NCBI GenBank assembly: GCA_019649035.1
Contig: BMAT01007092.1
Coordinates: 52,773-100,489 of the forward strand
DNA length: 47,717 bases
Direction of reading: 5' to 3'
Source: Elysia marginata
Taxonomy: Eukaryota > Mollusca > Gastropoda > Plakobranchidae
In this document: piece after piece, positions 44,711 through 47,717 of the stretch
Position numbering within the stretch: position 1 is the stretch's first letter
Layout of the letters: each line of letters begins with the position of its first letter
The notes under the pieces: generated by a model
What the model was told of the DNA's origin: nothing
What the model saw: the letters and a program-made list of their open reading frames with translations, nothing else
The model's database searches: none
Program-made: the position numbers and the translations under genes

Positions 44711-47379
44711 CCAGTTTATCCAGCGGTTCAATCCTCCCACAGGGATTGAAAACCTTAAGATCATCAAAGGGCCTACGGCCTACACCGATGGATGTTCTTG
44801 TATTCTTGTGTAATAATTTAACGTCAATATATAGGCGTGGTTAAAAACCCCTTGGACAAACAGCCCTCGCTCGCCATGTATGTATCAGGCGGGATCGCCT
44901 ACATTTGAATATTGATGTAAAGAAACCTATGAAAAATATAGAACACGCCTCCGCGTAGTTGCATGTTTTTTGTCTTAGCCTTACATCTGAAAACTATTTA
45001 AGTAAAGAAATTCTTAATGTCAAACGAACTGCCAATAAACATACCGTTAAAAGAAAACTCCGTTATTAAACAACTATTATTGTGCTTCCTCGGCTAAAAA
45101 TTGTTTTAAAGAATTGATTCGGTTTATATCAAGGCCAGCTCCTCTTTGGCTTTTTAGAATTTTGGGATACCACCTCACGCAGTCCGATGATGTATTTGAA
45201 GTTTAAAGGATTAGAAAACAAACTTTTTGTACGGTACATTTTATACATCAATAATATGAAAATATAAAAAAATCATTACAAAGATACAGAAATCAAACGC
45301 CAGATTTATGATAATGTGTTTCTAAAATGATTCCAGAACATTAATAGGAAAAATTTCAACACAAAAGCTGGGTATCTTCATAAATTTTTGCGATATTATC
45401 CTAAACAGATCACAGCTTTGTTTTTGTTTTTGCTAAGCCATTACTGCAGTAGGTTATAAAATAGTTTTAAAGAAACTTATCTCATTTTAACCTAAAAATA
45501 GATAAAATAATACTCCAAAAAAAGAAGTTCAAACATTTTACAACTGATAGTTCAAAATTCTAAATAGCAACAATTAGAAATGAGATAAGAGCGAAAATCA
45601 TTGTTCCTGTTTGCAAACTCCCTCTTTGAAGTCAGTTGCTTGCGGGTAAGAACGATAACTTTGTGCTCTATTCCCATTCCCAATACCAACAGCAATAAAG
45701 GTGTTGGTTCAAACTGCCATGTTTGAACAAAAAGTAATTGCACACTCACCGGAATGGAATTTTAGCCATTATATCTTAGTATAAATAACCTCTCCGGGAA
45801 ATAATAAACAAAATGCGATCAGCTATTATAAATAATTGTGTTATCGATAACGAAGATCAGTTGCTTTTTAAGCCAATACTACGATAAACTTGTGGATTAG
45901 CCTCGAAATCTTTCCGTTAAAGAATTTTTTCACATGCACATTTCTATAATATAAACATTTTAGAAAAAGCTATAGTTAGGCCTTACTGCGTTAATAAAAT
46001 TTAAAAGTAATGATTTTTCAAAGCCTATATTAAAGAAATACACATATCTTTATCCATAAAGAAATTTCAGACGTTTAAATTCGACAACTAAAGTTGCGAG
46101 AGTGGTTTGCATTTTTCAAACATTTTGCCCACAGCTAACTTACGCCATGTGTCTCAGCTTAGACTCTTAAGTCACGCTAAGCACAAACTGAAAGGAGAAA
46201 CATACATTCCTTTTGCTCAGACGCTCCTTCGTTATGTGGGACACGAAATTAGCAGCATAATTATTGTGATTAAATCTTGGCACCGCTTTAAAAAAAAGTT
46301 TCAAACCAAAAAATATTTTTTTTCAGTCTTAACCAAATAATATTTTATATCAAGAAATCAAGTAAGCTCTTTTTCCTATCGACACTACATAAAAGTTTCA
46401 CTGTCTCAAGAATGCTTACTTTTTATAAGTAAAGTAGATAATATTCAAACAATATACATAATGTTGTCTAGGTAATAAAGTTTATGAGTGCTTAGTATCG
46501 GCAAGGAAGCGTTTAACTGTGTTAGACAAAACACAGTATTAGATTTTTTCTGAGCAGTAAACTTGTTATATACATACCTAGATTAAAATATATTTCTAAA
46601 GTATCTTTACTCGAACGAAACCTAAAAGCACTTAGGTGGTAAGCTTTGGCATTTGAAAATAATTAATTAACTTTCAAAATAGCTTGAGCGAGTAATTGTT
46701 ACGTTTTTCAAGAATTGTCTTGACGCATTAAAAACGAGCAATAATATATTCAGGAGTTCAGTTTTAAAGTTAAATTAAAAAAAAAACTAAACTGTCATGC
46801 ACAACTTTTCATTATTTGTAGAGTTTCTTTTCCAAAGAGTCTACGTGATAACGAGAGCCCAAAGAAAGTGTATTTTATAATACGTCAAAATATATAGACC
46901 AGAACATCTCACCTAAACTGAACAGAAAGAACCCCGATACTTGCAAAAAATTAAGATAGTTAACCAAAAATATTTTGTACAAAGACGAAAAACATGGTTA
47001 AGATGTTTCCAAACTTTACGCTCGCGCGTTTTGTAACCTGGCACTTGCCTCTTTATACATGTTACACTTCATGAATGAAAGTTTTCACCTGTATCTTCAT
47101 TTCATATCTAAAAAAAAAACCACGTTATAGCTGATGACAAAAATTTACTTTCACCTCGGAAAACTATACGTAAGTATCTCGATCCATTAATTTCGAATAA
47201 GAGTAATGTATCGCTGTCTTACTGTTGAGTGTAAGAAAGAGTGTAGCCAATACGGGATAGCATTGGATATTGAAAACAGGGTAAAGAAAAACAGTAAAGA
47301 AACGACTTATATTAAGTATGTATTAGCTTGACAGAGATTTAAGAGATAAATAAAGGTAAGACGGGTTGTAGGGAAGTAG
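44711..47379. other. Right flank without genes
   Basis: A/T-rich sequence; a somewhat GC-richer stretch at 44820-44970 may be further relic of the LINE. The short open frames at 45552-45749 and 46107-46340 have no recognisable features. Confidence 0.5.
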
Positions 47380-47482
47380 AGAGAGAAGAAAAGAAAGAGA
47401 GAGAGAAAAGGAGAGAGAGAAATTGAGAGAGAGAAATGGAGAAAGAGAGAGAGACTTAGAGAGAGAGAGAGATAGGGAAAAA
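47380..47482. repeat. Imperfect (GA)n-rich region
   Basis: GA units interrupted by AAAG, TT and TGG. The Ser/Leu-rich and Arg/Glu-rich open frames here are only translations of the repeat. Confidence 0.9.
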
Positions 47483-47717
47483 AAGAGAGATGTGAGGATG
47501 AAAAGAAAATGGTGCATACATAAAGACAGATATTGTCATAATGAGAAAGAGGGGCAAAGGGAGGGGGAGGGTAGAAAGAGATCACCAAAATTAGTACCTG
47601 GATTTTGTATTCAATTCAGGAGAGGAACTATTTTGTGAGGGATGGTGGGAAAAGTAGCTAAATATAATTATTTCTTTTTATCTGAAAGGAAAAAGGCCGA
47701 ACTTATATATATTTATA

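Noticed and set aside
1-47717. Operon, bacterial-type promoters or ribosome binding sites
   Set aside because: The window is animal nuclear DNA with spliced genes, so these feature types do not apply.

Overview
The window is animal nuclear DNA. It carries two multi-exon genes with GT-AG introns in a setting rich in A/T, microsatellites and repeat relics. Both proteins are metazoan: an OBI1/RNF219-type RING ubiquitin ligase and an ionotropic glutamate receptor of the AMPA/kainate/delta class. Repeat style (TCTAGATC-rich runs, GATA, GA and ACT arrays, a tRNA-like SINE, a jockey/CR1-like LINE tail) suggests a mollusc, probably a gastropod. That placement is an inference, not a proof.

Layout: 1-2153 is non-coding DNA upstream of gene 1. 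Gene 1 (+, 2154-10839, six coding exons) encodes a 1005-residue OBI1 orthologue: a C3HC4 RING split over exons 1 and 2, coiled coils in exons 3 to 5, and a long Ser-rich disordered tail. From 10840 to about 20.1 kb there is no coding sequence. This stretch holds candidate 3'UTR ends, a foldback element near 13.6 kb and short tandem duplications. Gene 2 (-, 39222 down to 20428, sixteen coding exons) encodes a complete 823-residue receptor: signal peptide, amino-terminal domain, S1, M1, re-entrant M2 pore loop, M3, S2, M4 and a short tail. All fifteen intron phases join cleanly. The genes are convergent. From 39.2 kb to the end I see no intact gene, only a broken LINE fragment, microsatellites and A/T-rich DNA.

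The genes have no evident functional link: one acts at replication origins, the other is a membrane channel. The best lead is the receptor. Where glutamate-gated relatives have a Thr contacting the ligand side chain and a Glu contacting its amino group, this protein has Val and Trp-Asp, as in glycine/D-serine-binding GluN1 and GluD. Its pore loop reads VQGG where AMPA/kainate receptors read MQQG, and the intron next to the Q/R-site codon has a weak GTTTGC donor followed by a long U-rich tract. Another intron holds about 1.1 kb of nearly pure UAG-type repeat ending close to a splice acceptor. All exon models were read by eye from splice signals, phase and family similarity; no alignment or transcript data were available.
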